Shown piece after piece: positions 31,013 through 40,652 of a stretch of DNA of 64,000 nt. Position numbers and translations under genes: made by a program. The stretch's first letter is position 1. Every line of letters begins with the position of its first letter. The stretch comes from Akkermansiaceae bacterium UBA5020 (GTDB taxonomy: Bacteria; Verrucomicrobiota; Verrucomicrobiia; Verrucomicrobiales; DEV007), in NCBI GenBank assembly GCA_002396885.1, contig DGXY01000001.1:6415-70414 (forward strand). The letters run 5' to 3'. The notes below the pieces were generated by a model. That model was not told the DNA's origin and did not search any database. It saw only the letters and a list, made by a program, of their open reading frames with translations.

Positions 31013-33301
31013 ATGAAACGTATCTCCCGCCTTTGTGTCGCGCTCCTTGCCTTTACCCAAGCTCTCTCCGCGCAAGAGGGCGATGTCAATCAGGGTAACT
31101 GGTTCAACTGGCGGGGGCCTCTCCAGAACGGAGTCAGCCTTGAGAGCTACGAGGGATACGAATTCAACGAGACGCCCATCTGGACCGATGCGATCGCCGG
31201 ACGCGGGACGCCGGTGATTTTCAAAGGTCGTATTTATTCGTGGGGCTACCGCGGCACGGGTGCCGAGGTGATGGAAGTTCTTCAAGCCCGTGACGAAAAG
31301 ACCGGCAAGGTTCTTTGGGAAGTGGAGACGCAGGACTTCATGTCCGACACCGCCTACAGCCGCTACACGCTCGGTTCGCCGACGGTCGACCCCGCGACGG
31401 GCAATATTTTCCTCATGAATACCTACGGGGAAGTCTACTGCTTCGACCCCGATGGCAAGACCGTCTGGTATCATTCACTCGTCGAGCGTTTCGGCCGCCT
31501 CACTTTCCCGAACGGCCGTGCTGGTGCCGTGGTGATCGACGGAGACATCGCGATCGTTCGCGGGGTGACGAGCTACTGGGGGGCCGATGGTCCGGCCCGC
31601 GACCGCTTCTTTGGAGTGGACAAGAACACGGGTGAGTTGCTCTGGTCTTCCACTCCCGGGGTGGGCCCGCCCTACCTCAAAGACAGCTCCTTCAGCACGC
31701 CTTTCCTCGCGACGGTCGATGGACGCCGCGTTTTCTACGCCGGCACCGGCTGCGGCAACATCGTCTGTGTGAACGTGGGCGACGGCACCCCGCTGTGGCG
31801 CTTCCAGGTTTCGAAAGGCGGCGTGAACGCTTCCCCCGTGGTCTATCAGGACAAGGTGATCGGCATCCACGGAGCCGAGAACATGGACACGACCGAGACG
31901 GGCCGACTCTACGCGATCCGTTTCCCCACCGAACTCGACGGCAAAATCGGCGAAGTCGAGGAAGGTCAGGGCGGTGCTCCGAAACTGGCGGCCAACGCGG
32001 AAGCCTGGCGCTACACCTTCGAACAATTCAACTGTTCTCCCCTCGTCCATGACGGCAAGGTCTATCAAATGGACAAGACCGGCCTGATGGTCTGCGTCGA
32101 TGCGAACGACGGCAAGGTCCTCTGGGAACTCAAGCTGGCGAACGAACAGCTCTTCGCTTCGCCCGTTTATGCCGATGGCAAACTCTATGTGACGACTTCC
32201 CCCGGTGAGCTGGAAGTCATCGACGTGACCGGTGCCGAGCCCAAGGTGCTCCACAAGGTGAAGCTGGAAGGCAACTGCTACGGCTCGGCCATGATCTGCA
32301 ACGGTCGGGTTTATGTCCACACCTCGGAGAAGCTTTATGTCTTCGAGATCAAGAACACCGGGATCAAGTGGGCCAAGGCCCCTGAAGAGTCCCGTCCCAC
32401 CCCCGGCGCCCCCGCGAAGTTGCTGCCCGTGCCCTCGGACATCCTCATCTTCCCCGGCGTTTCCCAGTCGATCAAACTCCGCACCCTCGATGCCGCCGGC
32501 AACCACGTCGGCACGGTCGACAAGGCCGAGTGGGCCACCTTCATCCCCCCGACCGCACGCGTGAAGTCGACGATGGACGCGACCTTCGAAGGAAACACGA
32601 TTTCTGCCGCTGAGGGCGCGAAGGAGTCGGCCGGTGCCTGGAAAGCCACGGCGGATGGCTTGAGCGGGATCCTCCGTGGACGGGTGGCGAAGACGCTGCC
32701 CTACACCCAGAACTTCGATGCATTTGAGTTGCCCGAAGAGCATCCGCTCGACAAGGTGAAGTTCGGCCATCCTCCGCTGCCCTGGATTGGGGCGCGCCTC
32801 AAGTGGGATATCCGCGAGAAGGACGGCAACAAGGTCCTTGCCAAGACGCTCGACTCGGTGCTCTTCCAGCGTGGTCTCACCTTCGTTGGTGATCCGAACT
32901 TGAAGAACTACACGGTGCAGGCCGATGTGATGACCGACGGCAACCGCCGTATCAAGTCGGTCGTGGGCCTCATCAACCAGCGCTACATCATCGCTCTCGT
33001 CGGTAACTCGAACGTGCTCGAGGTCAGCTCGAATCACGAGCATTTCAACAAGAACGCGCCCTTCCCGATCTCGGCGAACCAGTGGTACACGCTGAAGACC
33101 CGCGTCGATGTTGCGGCGGACGGATCCGGCGTGGTCCGTGCGAAGGCCTGGAAGAAGGGCGAGCCCGAGCCCGAGGCTTGGACTCTCGAGGCCGAGCACA
33201 AGCACGCTTACCCGATGGGTGCTCCCGGTGTTTACGGCTTCTCCCCCCAGGCACAAAAAAGCGTTTTCATCGATAACCTCACCGTGACGCCGAACGAATA
33301 A
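31013..33301 (+). CDS. Exported PQQ-like beta-propeller with C-terminal LamG-like domain
   Basis: From ATG 31013 the protein has 762 residues and a signal peptide ending at ALSA-QEG. Repeated propeller-blade texts such as EKTGKVLWEVETQ, NTGELLWSSTPG, DGTPLWRFQVSKGG and NDGKVLWELKLANEQ mark a PQQ-binding-like (Pyrrolo-quinoline-quinone) propeller. Similar proteins include PQQ dehydrogenases and BamB. Family cofactor residues cannot be confirmed. After about residue 480 comes an Ig-like segment and then a concanavalin-like domain (KNYTVQADVMTDGNRRIKS to FIDNLTVTPN). It lies 51 bp ahead of a second propeller gene in the same direction, and the two probably form an operon. Confidence 0.82.
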   Translation: MKRISRLCVALLAFTQALSAQEGDVNQGNWFNWRGPLQNGVSLESYEGYEFNETPIWTDAIAGRGTPVIFKGRIYSWGYRGTGAEVMEVLQARDEKTGKVLWEVETQDFMSDTAYSRYTLGSPTVDPATGNIFLMNTYGEVYCFDPDGKTVWYHSLVERFGRLTFPNGRAGAVVIDGDIAIVRGVTSYWGADGPARDRFFGVDKNTGELLWSSTPGVGPPYLKDSSFSTPFLATVDGRRVFYAGTGCGNIVCVNVGDGTPLWRFQVSKGGVNASPVVYQDKVIGIHGAENMDTTETGRLYAIRFPTELDGKIGEVEEGQGGAPKLAANAEAWRYTFEQFNCSPLVHDGKVYQMDKTGLMVCVDANDGKVLWELKLANEQLFASPVYADGKLYVTTSPGELEVIDVTGAEPKVLHKVKLEGNCYGSAMICNGRVYVHTSEKLYVFEIKNTGIKWAKAPEESRPTPGAPAKLLPVPSDILIFPGVSQSIKLRTLDAAGNHVGTVDKAEWATFIPPTARVKSTMDATFEGNTISAAEGAKESAGAWKATADGLSGILRGRVAKTLPYTQNFDAFELPEEHPLDKVKFGHPPLPWIGARLKWDIREKDGNKVLAKTLDSVLFQRGLTFVGDPNLKNYTVQADVMTDGNRRIKSVVGLINQRYIIALVGNSNVLEVSSNHEHFNKNAPFPISANQWYTLKTRVDVAADGSGVVRAKAWKKGEPEPEAWTLEAEHKHAYPMGAPGVYGFSPQAQKSVFIDNLTVTPNE

Positions 33302-33352
33302 TCTTTTGAGACAAGGACTCCGCCAAACGAAACCCTGCATCCGATCCCATTC

Positions 33353-35068
33353 ATGAAATCCATCGACAAGTTCATCGCCCTCACGGCGGCCGGAGCCCTC
33401 CTCGCGGTGTCGTGCGAACGCTCTTCCGAGCCCGCTCCCGAGACTCCTGCCACGCCTGCTGCGGAGCCCGCCCCCGCGGCCCCAGCTCCGGCAGCTCCCG
33501 CCAAGGAAGGCGCGTCCGTCTCTCCGCAATCCGCCAAGGTCGAAGCCAAAGCCTTCGCCGCCGAAGACGATCCGAGCGGGGGCGAATGGCTCCAGTGGGG
33601 GCGGAACGGCTCCAAGAACATGACCTCTCCCGCCAAGGACATCTCGATCGACATCACTTCCGGTGAAGTCGACGACAAGGGCGAGATCATCGGTGCAAAG
33701 GGCGCGAAGTGGGTCGCCAAGCTCGGCTCACAGGCCTACGGAACCCCGACGATCTACCAAGGTCAGGTCTTTGTGGGAACGAACAACGAAGAGCCCCGCA
33801 TCGAGGCGGTGAAGGGCGACTACGGGATCGTCATGGCCCTCGATGAGAAGACCGGCGGACTCAACTGGCAGTTCAGCGTGCCCAAGCTCGAGGCCGGCAA
33901 GGTGTCCGACTGGGAATACCTCGGGATTTGTTCCTCCATTCTCCTCGATGGCAAATTCGGCTATGTCGTGACCAACCGTGGCGAGATCATCTGTCTCGAT
34001 ACCTACGGGATGAGCGACGGCAACGACGGCCCCTTCCAGGAGGAGAAGAAATACTGGGTTGGCGGGCTCGAGAAACTCGAGAGCTCCGAGCCGGTTGAAA
34101 AGGGTGAAAAAGGTGCCGACGTCGTCTGGGGTTATGACATCCGCTCCGAGCTCGGCGTCTTCCCCCACAACATCACCTCGAGCTCCGTCGTGCTCGCCGG
34201 AGACAAGATCTTCGCCTCCACCTCGAACGGGGTGGATTGGTCGCACATCAACATTCCGGCACCCACCGCTCCCTGTCTCATCGCCCTCGACAAGGAGACC
34301 GGGAAACTCGTCGGGGAAGAAGCCAGCGGCATCGGTGAGCGCATCATGCACTGCAATTGGTCCTCCCCCGGCTATGCCGAGATCAACGGCGTGCCCACCG
34401 TCATCTTCGGTGCCGGCGACGGCTACACCTACGGCTTCCATGCGAACGAGTTCGACGTCGAGAAAGACGGTGACGAGGAGTTCAACTTGATGAAGGAGCT
34501 CTGGAAGGTCAACTGCTGTCCCAACGACTACCGGACCGATGACAAGGGCGAGCCTATCAAATACGCGACCTATCCCGGCCCGTCCGAGATCATCTCCTCC
34601 CCCGTGGTTCACAACAACAAGGTCTATTCGGTGATCGGTCAGGATCCCGAGCACGGCGAGGGTGTGGGTGCGATCACCTGCATCGATCCTTCCAAAGGCA
34701 ACGGAGACGACGCCATCGTCTGGCAGTTCAAGGAACTGGGACGCTCCATCTCCACGCCCTCGATCGCCGACGGCCTCGTCTACATCGCCGACTACTCGGG
34801 CCGCCTCTTCTGTCTCGACGCCGAGACCGGTGAGAAGTATTGGGAGCACGACACTCTTTCCCACATCTGGAGCTCGACTCTCGTCGTCGATGGCAAGGTC
34901 TTCCTCGGCAACGAAGACGGCGAGCTTGTCGTCCTCAAGGCGGGCAAGGAATACGAGGAGATCTCCACGATCAGTTATCCCGCCCCCATCTACTCGACCT
35001 GCGTCGTCGCCAACGGCACCCTCTACGTGATGACGCAGACGCACCTCTACGCTTACGGGAAACCTTGA
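33353..35068 (+). CDS. PQQ-like beta-propeller lipoprotein
   Basis: This 571-residue protein starts with a lipoprotein signal (MKSIDKFIALTAAGALLAVSC, lipobox LAVSC) and a Pro/Ala/Glu-rich linker (about residues 24-60). Blade motifs follow: KWVAKLGSQAYGTPTIYQGQ, LDEKTGGLNWQF, LDKETGKLVGEEASG, LGRSISTPSIADGLVYIADY and DAETGEKYWEHDTL. The last blade begins FLGNEDGELVVLKAG. Its partner in front encodes the same fold, so they may work together on the outer or inner membrane surface. The redox role, if any, is unknown. Confidence 0.85.
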   Translation: MKSIDKFIALTAAGALLAVSCERSSEPAPETPATPAAEPAPAAPAPAAPAKEGASVSPQSAKVEAKAFAAEDDPSGGEWLQWGRNGSKNMTSPAKDISIDITSGEVDDKGEIIGAKGAKWVAKLGSQAYGTPTIYQGQVFVGTNNEEPRIEAVKGDYGIVMALDEKTGGLNWQFSVPKLEAGKVSDWEYLGICSSILLDGKFGYVVTNRGEIICLDTYGMSDGNDGPFQEEKKYWVGGLEKLESSEPVEKGEKGADVVWGYDIRSELGVFPHNITSSSVVLAGDKIFASTSNGVDWSHINIPAPTAPCLIALDKETGKLVGEEASGIGERIMHCNWSSPGYAEINGVPTVIFGAGDGYTYGFHANEFDVEKDGDEEFNLMKELWKVNCCPNDYRTDDKGEPIKYATYPGPSEIISSPVVHNNKVYSVIGQDPEHGEGVGAITCIDPSKGNGDDAIVWQFKELGRSISTPSIADGLVYIADYSGRLFCLDAETGEKYWEHDTLSHIWSSTLVVDGKVFLGNEDGELVVLKAGKEYEEISTISYPAPIYSTCVVANGTLYVMTQTHLYAYGKP

Positions 35069-35211
35069 TTCAACGAGATTCGTAAGCACGAAGGGTCGGA
35101 ATCGGTGAATCAGCCCTCTTGATTCCCGGGACCGACCCTCTTCTTTCCCCCGAAACGTTTTTTCTCTCTTCAGACCCACCACAGCCAAGCGCTGGAAAGC
35201 CTTCTACCAAA

Positions 35212-36276
35212 ATGACCGCCGACGAAGCCAAAGCACAACTCGACGAACGTGTCCGCGAAATGATGTCGTGGCACTTCAGTGATGAAACCGGATGCCCTTT
35301 CTGGCTCGACTGGAAAAAGGGTGCCGGCTGGGATCCCCGTGAAGAGGTGAAGACCTACGAGGACATCGTGAAGTTTCCCCATTTCCAAGATGAATGGCTC
35401 CGTGACGAGAAGAACGAGCGTTTTGTGCCGAACGCCTATAAGGGTCGTCCTTTCAATGTCTTCGAAACCGGCGGCACCACTGGCCTGCCGAAGCAGCGGG
35501 TTGGGTGGGACGACTACAAGCACGACTACGAGCAGTTTTCCCACGGACTCAGTGACGAGTTTTTCCCCAAGGGTGGCAACTGGATCATGGTGGGGCCGAC
35601 CGGCCCGCGTCGTCTCCGCCTTGCCGTCGAGCACCTCGCGAATTTCCGCGGGGGCAGCTGTTACCACGTCGATTGCGATCCCCGCTGGGTCAAAAAAGTG
35701 ATCGCCCGCAAGGCTTACGAAGAGGCCGAGCGCTACCAGGCCCACGTCATGGAGCAGGCCGTGGAGATCATCAAGCACCGCGACATCAAGTGCATCTTCA
35801 CGACCCCTCGACTTCTCGCTTCGATCGGCGAACGCATCTCCATCTCGAGTCATGGCATCAAGGGCTGTTTCTGCGGCGGCACCTCGATGACACCCGAATA
35901 CGTGCGGTTCCTCCAGGAAGAAGTGCTCGAAGACAAGGCCCAGTTCGTGCCGACCTACGGCAACACCCTCATGGGTCTCGCCGTTTCCGTTCCGGAAGAG
36001 CTCAAGGCGAACAACTATTCGGTGACCTACTACGCGCCGCAGCCTCGCGCTGTCCTCCGCATCGTCGATGCGGAAAAGACCGAGATCACGAAGGGCTACG
36101 GTGAATACGGACGCGTCGAACTGACCACGCTCACTCACGAGTTCTTCATGCCGCGCTTCCTCGAGCGCGACGAGGCGATCCGCCGCGAACCCCATGCGAA
36201 GTATCCCTGGGACGGGGTAGGGGACGTGCGTCCGTTTGGAGCACTGACCGGCAAGGTGATCGAGGGTGTTTATTGA
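35212..36276 (+). CDS. Short adenylate-forming enzyme (PaaK-like), lid domain missing
   Basis: The ATG at 35212 begins MTADEAKAQLDERVREMM and gives 354 residues; a frame extension upstream lacks coding character. The phosphate-binding loop FETGGTTGLPK (residues 84-94) and later VPTYGNTLMG and KGYGEYGRVELT fit the ANL/phenylacetate-CoA ligase superfamily. Such enzymes activate carboxylates as acyl-AMP. PaaK proteins have about 430 residues; this one ends near the GDVRPF segment and so lacks the C-terminal lid with the catalytic Lys. It heads a three-gene set with an aldehyde dehydrogenase and an iron alcohol dehydrogenase. Confidence 0.8.
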   Translation: MTADEAKAQLDERVREMMSWHFSDETGCPFWLDWKKGAGWDPREEVKTYEDIVKFPHFQDEWLRDEKNERFVPNAYKGRPFNVFETGGTTGLPKQRVGWDDYKHDYEQFSHGLSDEFFPKGGNWIMVGPTGPRRLRLAVEHLANFRGGSCYHVDCDPRWVKKVIARKAYEEAERYQAHVMEQAVEIIKHRDIKCIFTTPRLLASIGERISISSHGIKGCFCGGTSMTPEYVRFLQEEVLEDKAQFVPTYGNTLMGLAVSVPEELKANNYSVTYYAPQPRAVLRIVDAEKTEITKGYGEYGRVELTTLTHEFFMPRFLERDEAIRREPHAKYPWDGVGDVRPFGALTGKVIEGVY

Positions 36277-36282
36277 TCCGAA

Positions 36283-36390
36283 CCTCTTACTCTTACTTCG
36301 ACCTCTTACCCTTACTCTTACTCAAACTCGACGCACCTGAACGCTCCTCCTCCCTATCGAGTAGGAGTATGAGGTAGGAGTAGGAGTATG
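36283..36390. repeat. Pyrimidine/purine-biased imperfect inverted repeat
   Basis: The gap before the aldehyde dehydrogenase holds iterated CTCTTAC/CCTTAC words (36283-36323) and, after about 35 bp, GAGTAGGAGTATG words (36359-36390). Read on opposite strands the two halves are similar, so the transcript could fold back on itself. Nothing else is seen in this 125-bp gap. Confidence 0.55.
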
Positions 36391-36401
36391 AAAATACACC
36401 C

Positions 36402-37841
36402 ATGAGCGCTCCCCACATTCCCATCCTCCGGCAAGGCCGCATCCACAAGTCTCTCGACGTGCAGACGGTGCCGAAGCTTGGCACTGACCAAGCCGCCGCC
36501 GAGATCAGTTTCGCCTGCGCGGACATGATCAAATACGATCTCCACAAGATGGGATCGGCCCGGGCCGCCCTGAAGAAGTTCTCCTGTCAGGAACTCGTCG
36601 AAATCACAAAGAAGGCCGGCGAGATTTTCCTCAACGACGCGCTTCCCGTCGGCACCGAGGGAGCGATGCAGTCGCCGGAGGATTACGTCCTTTCGCTCGC
36701 TTCGACGAGCGGGCTGCCACATGCGCTCATCCGCATGAACATGAAGCGCCTCGGCGGGATCTTTGCGGACATCGATACGATTTTCCGTGGTCTTACCCGT
36801 GGACTCGACTGGGCCGTGCTCGACAAGGGCTATGGCGAGCAGGGCGGGGCTCCGGTGAGCTTTTCGGCGACGACGAACGAGCTCGCAGTGATTCTTCCAA
36901 GCAACTCGCCCGCGGTGAACGCGCTCTGGATCCCGGCGATCGCGATGAAGGTTCCGGTGTTGTTGAAGCCGGGTCGTGAGGAGCCCTGGACCCCTTGGCG
37001 CATCATCCAGGCCTTCATCAAGGCGGGTGCTCCGGCCGAGGCCTTCAGCTTGTATCCGACTCAGCACGATGGCTCCGGCACCATCATCCGGCGCGCCGGA
37101 CGCGTCATGCTCTTCGGCGACGACTCGACCGTGAAGCAATACGAGAACGACGAACGGATCGAGGTCCACGGCACGGGCTACTCGAAGATCCTGATCGGCG
37201 AGGACGAGATCGATCACTGGGAGAAATACCTCGACACCATCGTCGAGTCCGTTTCTGCGAACTCGGGGCGCAGTTGTATCTGCACCTCGACCATCGTCGT
37301 GCCACGTCATGGCGACGCCATTGCCACCGCCGTGGCGAAGCGCCTCGCCGAGATCAAGCCGCTCGCGCAGGACGATCCGAATGCCAAGCTCTCGGGCTTC
37401 GCCAATCCCATGTTCGCCGAGTGGATCAACGACGCGGTGGAGAAGGGGATCAAGTCGGGCGGGGCCGTCGATGTCACGGCCCAATTCCGCGAAGGCGAGC
37501 GTTTCCATCAGCGCGACGGGATGAACTACCTCCAGCCGACGCTGATCCGGGTGAATTCCTTCGACCAGGAGCTGGCGATCCGCGAATTTCTCTTTCCCTT
37601 CGCCAGTGTCGTCGAGTGCCCGCAGGCGGAGATGCTCGACAAGATCGGCTACTCCCTCGTTGTCACTGCGGTGACAAAGGATATCGAGTGGATCAACCGC
37701 CTCTTCGACTGCCCCCACATCGACCGGCTCAACATCGGCAACGTGCCGACGAACCGGATCAAGTGGGATCAGCCGCACGAAGGCAACTTGTTTGAGTTCC
37801 TGTATTCGCGCCGTTCATTCCAGATTGCGGAGATCGCGTGA
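36402..37841 (+). CDS. Aldehyde dehydrogenase superfamily protein
   Basis: A 479-residue NAD(P)-dependent aldehyde dehydrogenase-fold protein. The catalytic cysteine is Cys292 in SANSGRSCICTSTIVV; the cofactor region shows NELAVILPSNSPAVNALW and VPVLLKPGREEPWTPW. The sequence is far from the common ALDH classes and could be an acyl-adenylate or acyl-CoA reductase, which share the fold. The neighbours (acid-activating enzyme before, iron-type alcohol dehydrogenase after, 18 bp away) suggest that the three enzymes interconvert an acid, an aldehyde and an alcohol. Confidence 0.83.
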   Translation: MSAPHIPILRQGRIHKSLDVQTVPKLGTDQAAAEISFACADMIKYDLHKMGSARAALKKFSCQELVEITKKAGEIFLNDALPVGTEGAMQSPEDYVLSLASTSGLPHALIRMNMKRLGGIFADIDTIFRGLTRGLDWAVLDKGYGEQGGAPVSFSATTNELAVILPSNSPAVNALWIPAIAMKVPVLLKPGREEPWTPWRIIQAFIKAGAPAEAFSLYPTQHDGSGTIIRRAGRVMLFGDDSTVKQYENDERIEVHGTGYSKILIGEDEIDHWEKYLDTIVESVSANSGRSCICTSTIVVPRHGDAIATAVAKRLAEIKPLAQDDPNAKLSGFANPMFAEWINDAVEKGIKSGGAVDVTAQFREGERFHQRDGMNYLQPTLIRVNSFDQELAIREFLFPFASVVECPQAEMLDKIGYSLVVTAVTKDIEWINRLFDCPHIDRLNIGNVPTNRIKWDQPHEGNLFEFLYSRRSFQIAEIA

Positions 37842-37859
37842 CACGTTAGGGTCTCCCCG

Positions 37860-39032
37860 ATGCCGGCCGACCCCCTTTCGATCGAGTCCCTCTGCGCGGG
37901 AATGAACCTGCCCGAATGGGTGCTGGACTTCCGTCACAGCGCCGGAGGAAGGGTCGTTTTTGGTCCGGGAAAGCTCGCCACGCTGGGTCAGGAAGCCGCG
38001 TCGCTCGGCGCACGCCGGGCGCTCATCGTGACCGACCCCGGTCTTGCGCGGACCGGTTTTGTCTCCGGCGCCCGCGAGTCCTTGCTCGGGGCCGGACTCA
38101 CGGTCGCGATTTACGATCAGGTCCGGGAGAATCCCACGACGGAGGATGTTGATGCGTGTGTCGCGATCGCAAGGGCCGAAGGGATCGACCTCATCGTCGG
38201 GCTTGGCGGTGGCTCGAGTCTCGACACGGCCAAGGGCTGCAATTTCATCGTCAGCAATGGTGGTCGCATGCAGGATTACTGGGGCGTCGGAAAAGCGGCG
38301 CAACCCATGCTCCCTTTCATCGCCATCCCCACGACCTCGGGCACGGGAAGCGAGTGTCAGAGTTTCGCCCTCATTGCCGATGCCGAGACGCATGCTAAGA
38401 TGGCCTGTGGCGATCCCAAGGCCGCGGCGGCCGTGGCCATCCTCGATCCGGCCTTGACCCTCACGATGCCCGTGGCGGTGACAGCCCACACCGGCATCGA
38501 TGCGATCGCCCACGCCCTCGAGACGGCGGTCTGCAACAAACGCAACGAGATTTCCTCGGCCTACGCGCGCGCCGCCTGGCAGCTTCTCGACGAGGGGATC
38601 GCCCGCGTCCTCGCCGAACCCGGCGATATCGAGGCGCGAGCCCGGATGCAGCTTGGTGCCGCCTTCGCCGGCACGGCGATCGAGAACTCGATGCTCGGGA
38701 TCGCGCACTCCTGTGCCAATCCTCTTACCGCCCATTTTGCTACGGTGCACGGACAGGCGGTGGGGACGATGCTGCCCCATGTCATCGCCTTTAACCGGGT
38801 CGGGGCGGAAGCCGCCGCCATTTATGATTCGCTCCACGAGGGCGACCTTGCCGCAAGGGTTCGCGAGCATCTGGCGGTATGCCGCATGGATCTAACCCTG
38901 CGCGATCTTGGCGTGGACGAAGCGATGATCCCGCAGCTCGCGGAAGAGGCGGCCGCCCAATGGACCGCCCGCTTCAATCCCGTGGCGGTGGATGCGGCGA
39001 TGCTCGAGGGCGTCTACCGGGCGGCTTGGTAG
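37860..39032 (+). CDS. Iron-containing alcohol dehydrogenase
   Basis: A 390-residue member of the group III (iron-activated) alcohol dehydrogenases. The NAD-binding text GLGGGSSLDTAKG (114-126) and PTTSGTGSE are intact, as are metal-binding-region segments HTGIDAIAHALE, ENSMLGIAHSCANPL and HGQAVGTMLP. Typical reaction: NAD(P)H-dependent aldehyde/alcohol interconversion. It starts 18 bp after the aldehyde dehydrogenase and ends the operon. The substrate is not evident. Confidence 0.92.
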   Translation: MPADPLSIESLCAGMNLPEWVLDFRHSAGGRVVFGPGKLATLGQEAASLGARRALIVTDPGLARTGFVSGARESLLGAGLTVAIYDQVRENPTTEDVDACVAIARAEGIDLIVGLGGGSSLDTAKGCNFIVSNGGRMQDYWGVGKAAQPMLPFIAIPTTSGTGSECQSFALIADAETHAKMACGDPKAAAAVAILDPALTLTMPVAVTAHTGIDAIAHALETAVCNKRNEISSAYARAAWQLLDEGIARVLAEPGDIEARARMQLGAAFAGTAIENSMLGIAHSCANPLTAHFATVHGQAVGTMLPHVIAFNRVGAEAAAIYDSLHEGDLAARVREHLAVCRMDLTLRDLGVDEAMIPQLAEEAAAQWTARFNPVAVDAAMLEGVYRAAW

Positions 39033-39176
39033 GCGACCTTTTCTGGACAAGCGCGGATTTCTCCGCGATGGATGAGGCAGGGGAGTTCTGCGCATCTCGC
39101 GATCTCCGTCGCATCGGATTGGGCACCTGTGGTTTGCCCCTAAAAGATTGGCATCCAATCTGCTAAGTAAGAGCCG

Positions 39177-40643
39177 GTGAAAGAACAGTTCGAGCATTAT
39201 GAGGTGGAGGGTTTCTTCGACGAAACCTTCGCGAGAGAGGACAACTCCGTCCGTCCGATGTACCGGGAGACGGCGGATTACTTCGCCAATCTCTCGGATG
39301 ATCGGATGAAGTCGAGCCTGCGTTCGCTCGAGCGTACCTTCCTGAAGCAGGGAGTGACCTTCACGGTCTATTCCGATGGTCAGGGGACGGAGCGGATCTT
39401 TCCCTTCGATCCGGTTCCGCGCATCATCCCCGCCGACGAATGGGCGATGATCGAGCAGGGGCTGCGGCAGCGCATCCAGGCGCTCAATCTGTTCCTCAAG
39501 GATATCTATTCGGACCGGCGCATCCTCAAGGAAGGGATCGTGCCCGAGGAGTTGATCAAGACCTCGAAGCACAACCGCGCCGAATTCGCCGGGGTCAAGC
39601 TGCCGCACGACACCTACATCCACATCTGCGGAACCGACCTGATCCGCGACAACGACGGGCGCTACTGTGTCCTCGAGGACAACGGGCGCTGTCCCTCGGG
39701 TGTCTCCTACATGCTCGAGAACCGGCTCGCGATGAAGCGGACCTTTCCCGACCTCTACCGCAAGCTCAATGTCGAACGGGTCGCCGATTACCCGACGGAG
39801 TTGCTGAAGACGCTGCGGTCCGTCTCGCCACGGCAGCAGGATACCCCGGTCTGCGTGCTCCTGACGCCCGGCCAATACAACAGCGCCTACTTTGAGCACA
39901 CTTTCCTCGCCCAGCAGATGGGCATCGAGATCGTGGAAGGCCGCGACCTCCTCGTTGAAAACGACCGCGTCTACATGCACACGACCCGCGGGCTCGTCCA
40001 GGTCGACGTGATCTACCGACGCATCGACGACGATTTCCTCGATCCTCGCTTTTTCCGTCGCGACTCCATTCTCGGGGTGCCGGATCTCATGCGCGCCTAT
40101 CGGGCGGGCAACGTCACGCTCGTCAACGCCGTAGGGACCGGGGTGGCGGACGACAAGGCGACCTACGCCTATGTGCCCGACATGATCCGTTTCTATCTGT
40201 CGGAGGAGCCAGTTCTCCCTAACATCGAGACTTATCTGGGAGGTCGTCCTGATGAATTGACCTACATGATCGAGAACATGGACAATCTTGTCGTGAAAGC
40301 TGTCGACGAGGCGGGAGGCTACGGAATGCTGATCGGGCCCGCCGCGACGAAGGAGGAGGTCGCCGATTTCCGCGACAAGGTGAGGGCGAATCCGCGCGGC
40401 TACATCGCCCAGCCCGTGATCTCGCTCTCGCGTCACCCCACCTTCTGCGATGGCAAGCTCGAGGGGCGGCACATCGACCTGCGCCCCTTCGTTCTCACCG
40501 GCAAGGAGACCGTCGTGATCCCCGGAGGCCTCACCCGCGTCGCTTTGCGCAAGGGATCGCTCGTCGTGAATTCGTCGCAAGGTGGCGGCAGCAAGGACAC
40601 TTGGGTGCTACGCGCCACGCCGCCCGTTGAGACGGATCGATAA
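39177..40643 (+). CDS. Circularly permuted ATP-grasp protein (module 1)
   Basis: The GTG at 39177 gives 488 residues. Characteristic family texts (DUF404/DUF407) are ERIFPFDPVPRIIPADEW, QRIQALNLFLKDIYSDRR, HDTYIHICGTDLIRDNDG, YCVLEDNGRCPSGVSYMLEN and LVVKAVDEAGGYGMLIGP. ATP-grasp ligases form peptide-like bonds through acyl-phosphates; comparative work on this family predicts amide-bond formation on peptides, next to alpha-E and transglutaminase proteins, exactly as here. It is followed by its alpha-E partner. A sigma-54-like site lies only about 13 bases before the GTG (see findings). Confidence 0.9.
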   Translation: MKEQFEHYEVEGFFDETFAREDNSVRPMYRETADYFANLSDDRMKSSLRSLERTFLKQGVTFTVYSDGQGTERIFPFDPVPRIIPADEWAMIEQGLRQRIQALNLFLKDIYSDRRILKEGIVPEELIKTSKHNRAEFAGVKLPHDTYIHICGTDLIRDNDGRYCVLEDNGRCPSGVSYMLENRLAMKRTFPDLYRKLNVERVADYPTELLKTLRSVSPRQQDTPVCVLLTPGQYNSAYFEHTFLAQQMGIEIVEGRDLLVENDRVYMHTTRGLVQVDVIYRRIDDDFLDPRFFRRDSILGVPDLMRAYRAGNVTLVNAVGTGVADDKATYAYVPDMIRFYLSEEPVLPNIETYLGGRPDELTYMIENMDNLVVKAVDEAGGYGMLIGPAATKEEVADFRDKVRANPRGYIAQPVISLSRHPTFCDGKLEGRHIDLRPFVLTGKETVVIPGGLTRVALRKGSLVVNSSQGGGSKDTWVLRATPPVETDR

Positions 40644-40652
40644 GGAAAAGAG

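Noticed and set aside
36402..37841. LuxC-type acyl-CoA reductase as the name of the aldehyde dehydrogenase-like protein
   Set aside because: The Cys292 context (NSGRSCICTST) is of the general aldehyde dehydrogenase type, and the LuxC signature was not recognised.
39121..39140. TTGGGCACCTGTGGTTTGCC as a sigma-54 site
   Set aside because: The GG and GC pairs are 12 bases apart instead of 10, so the helical phase is wrong.
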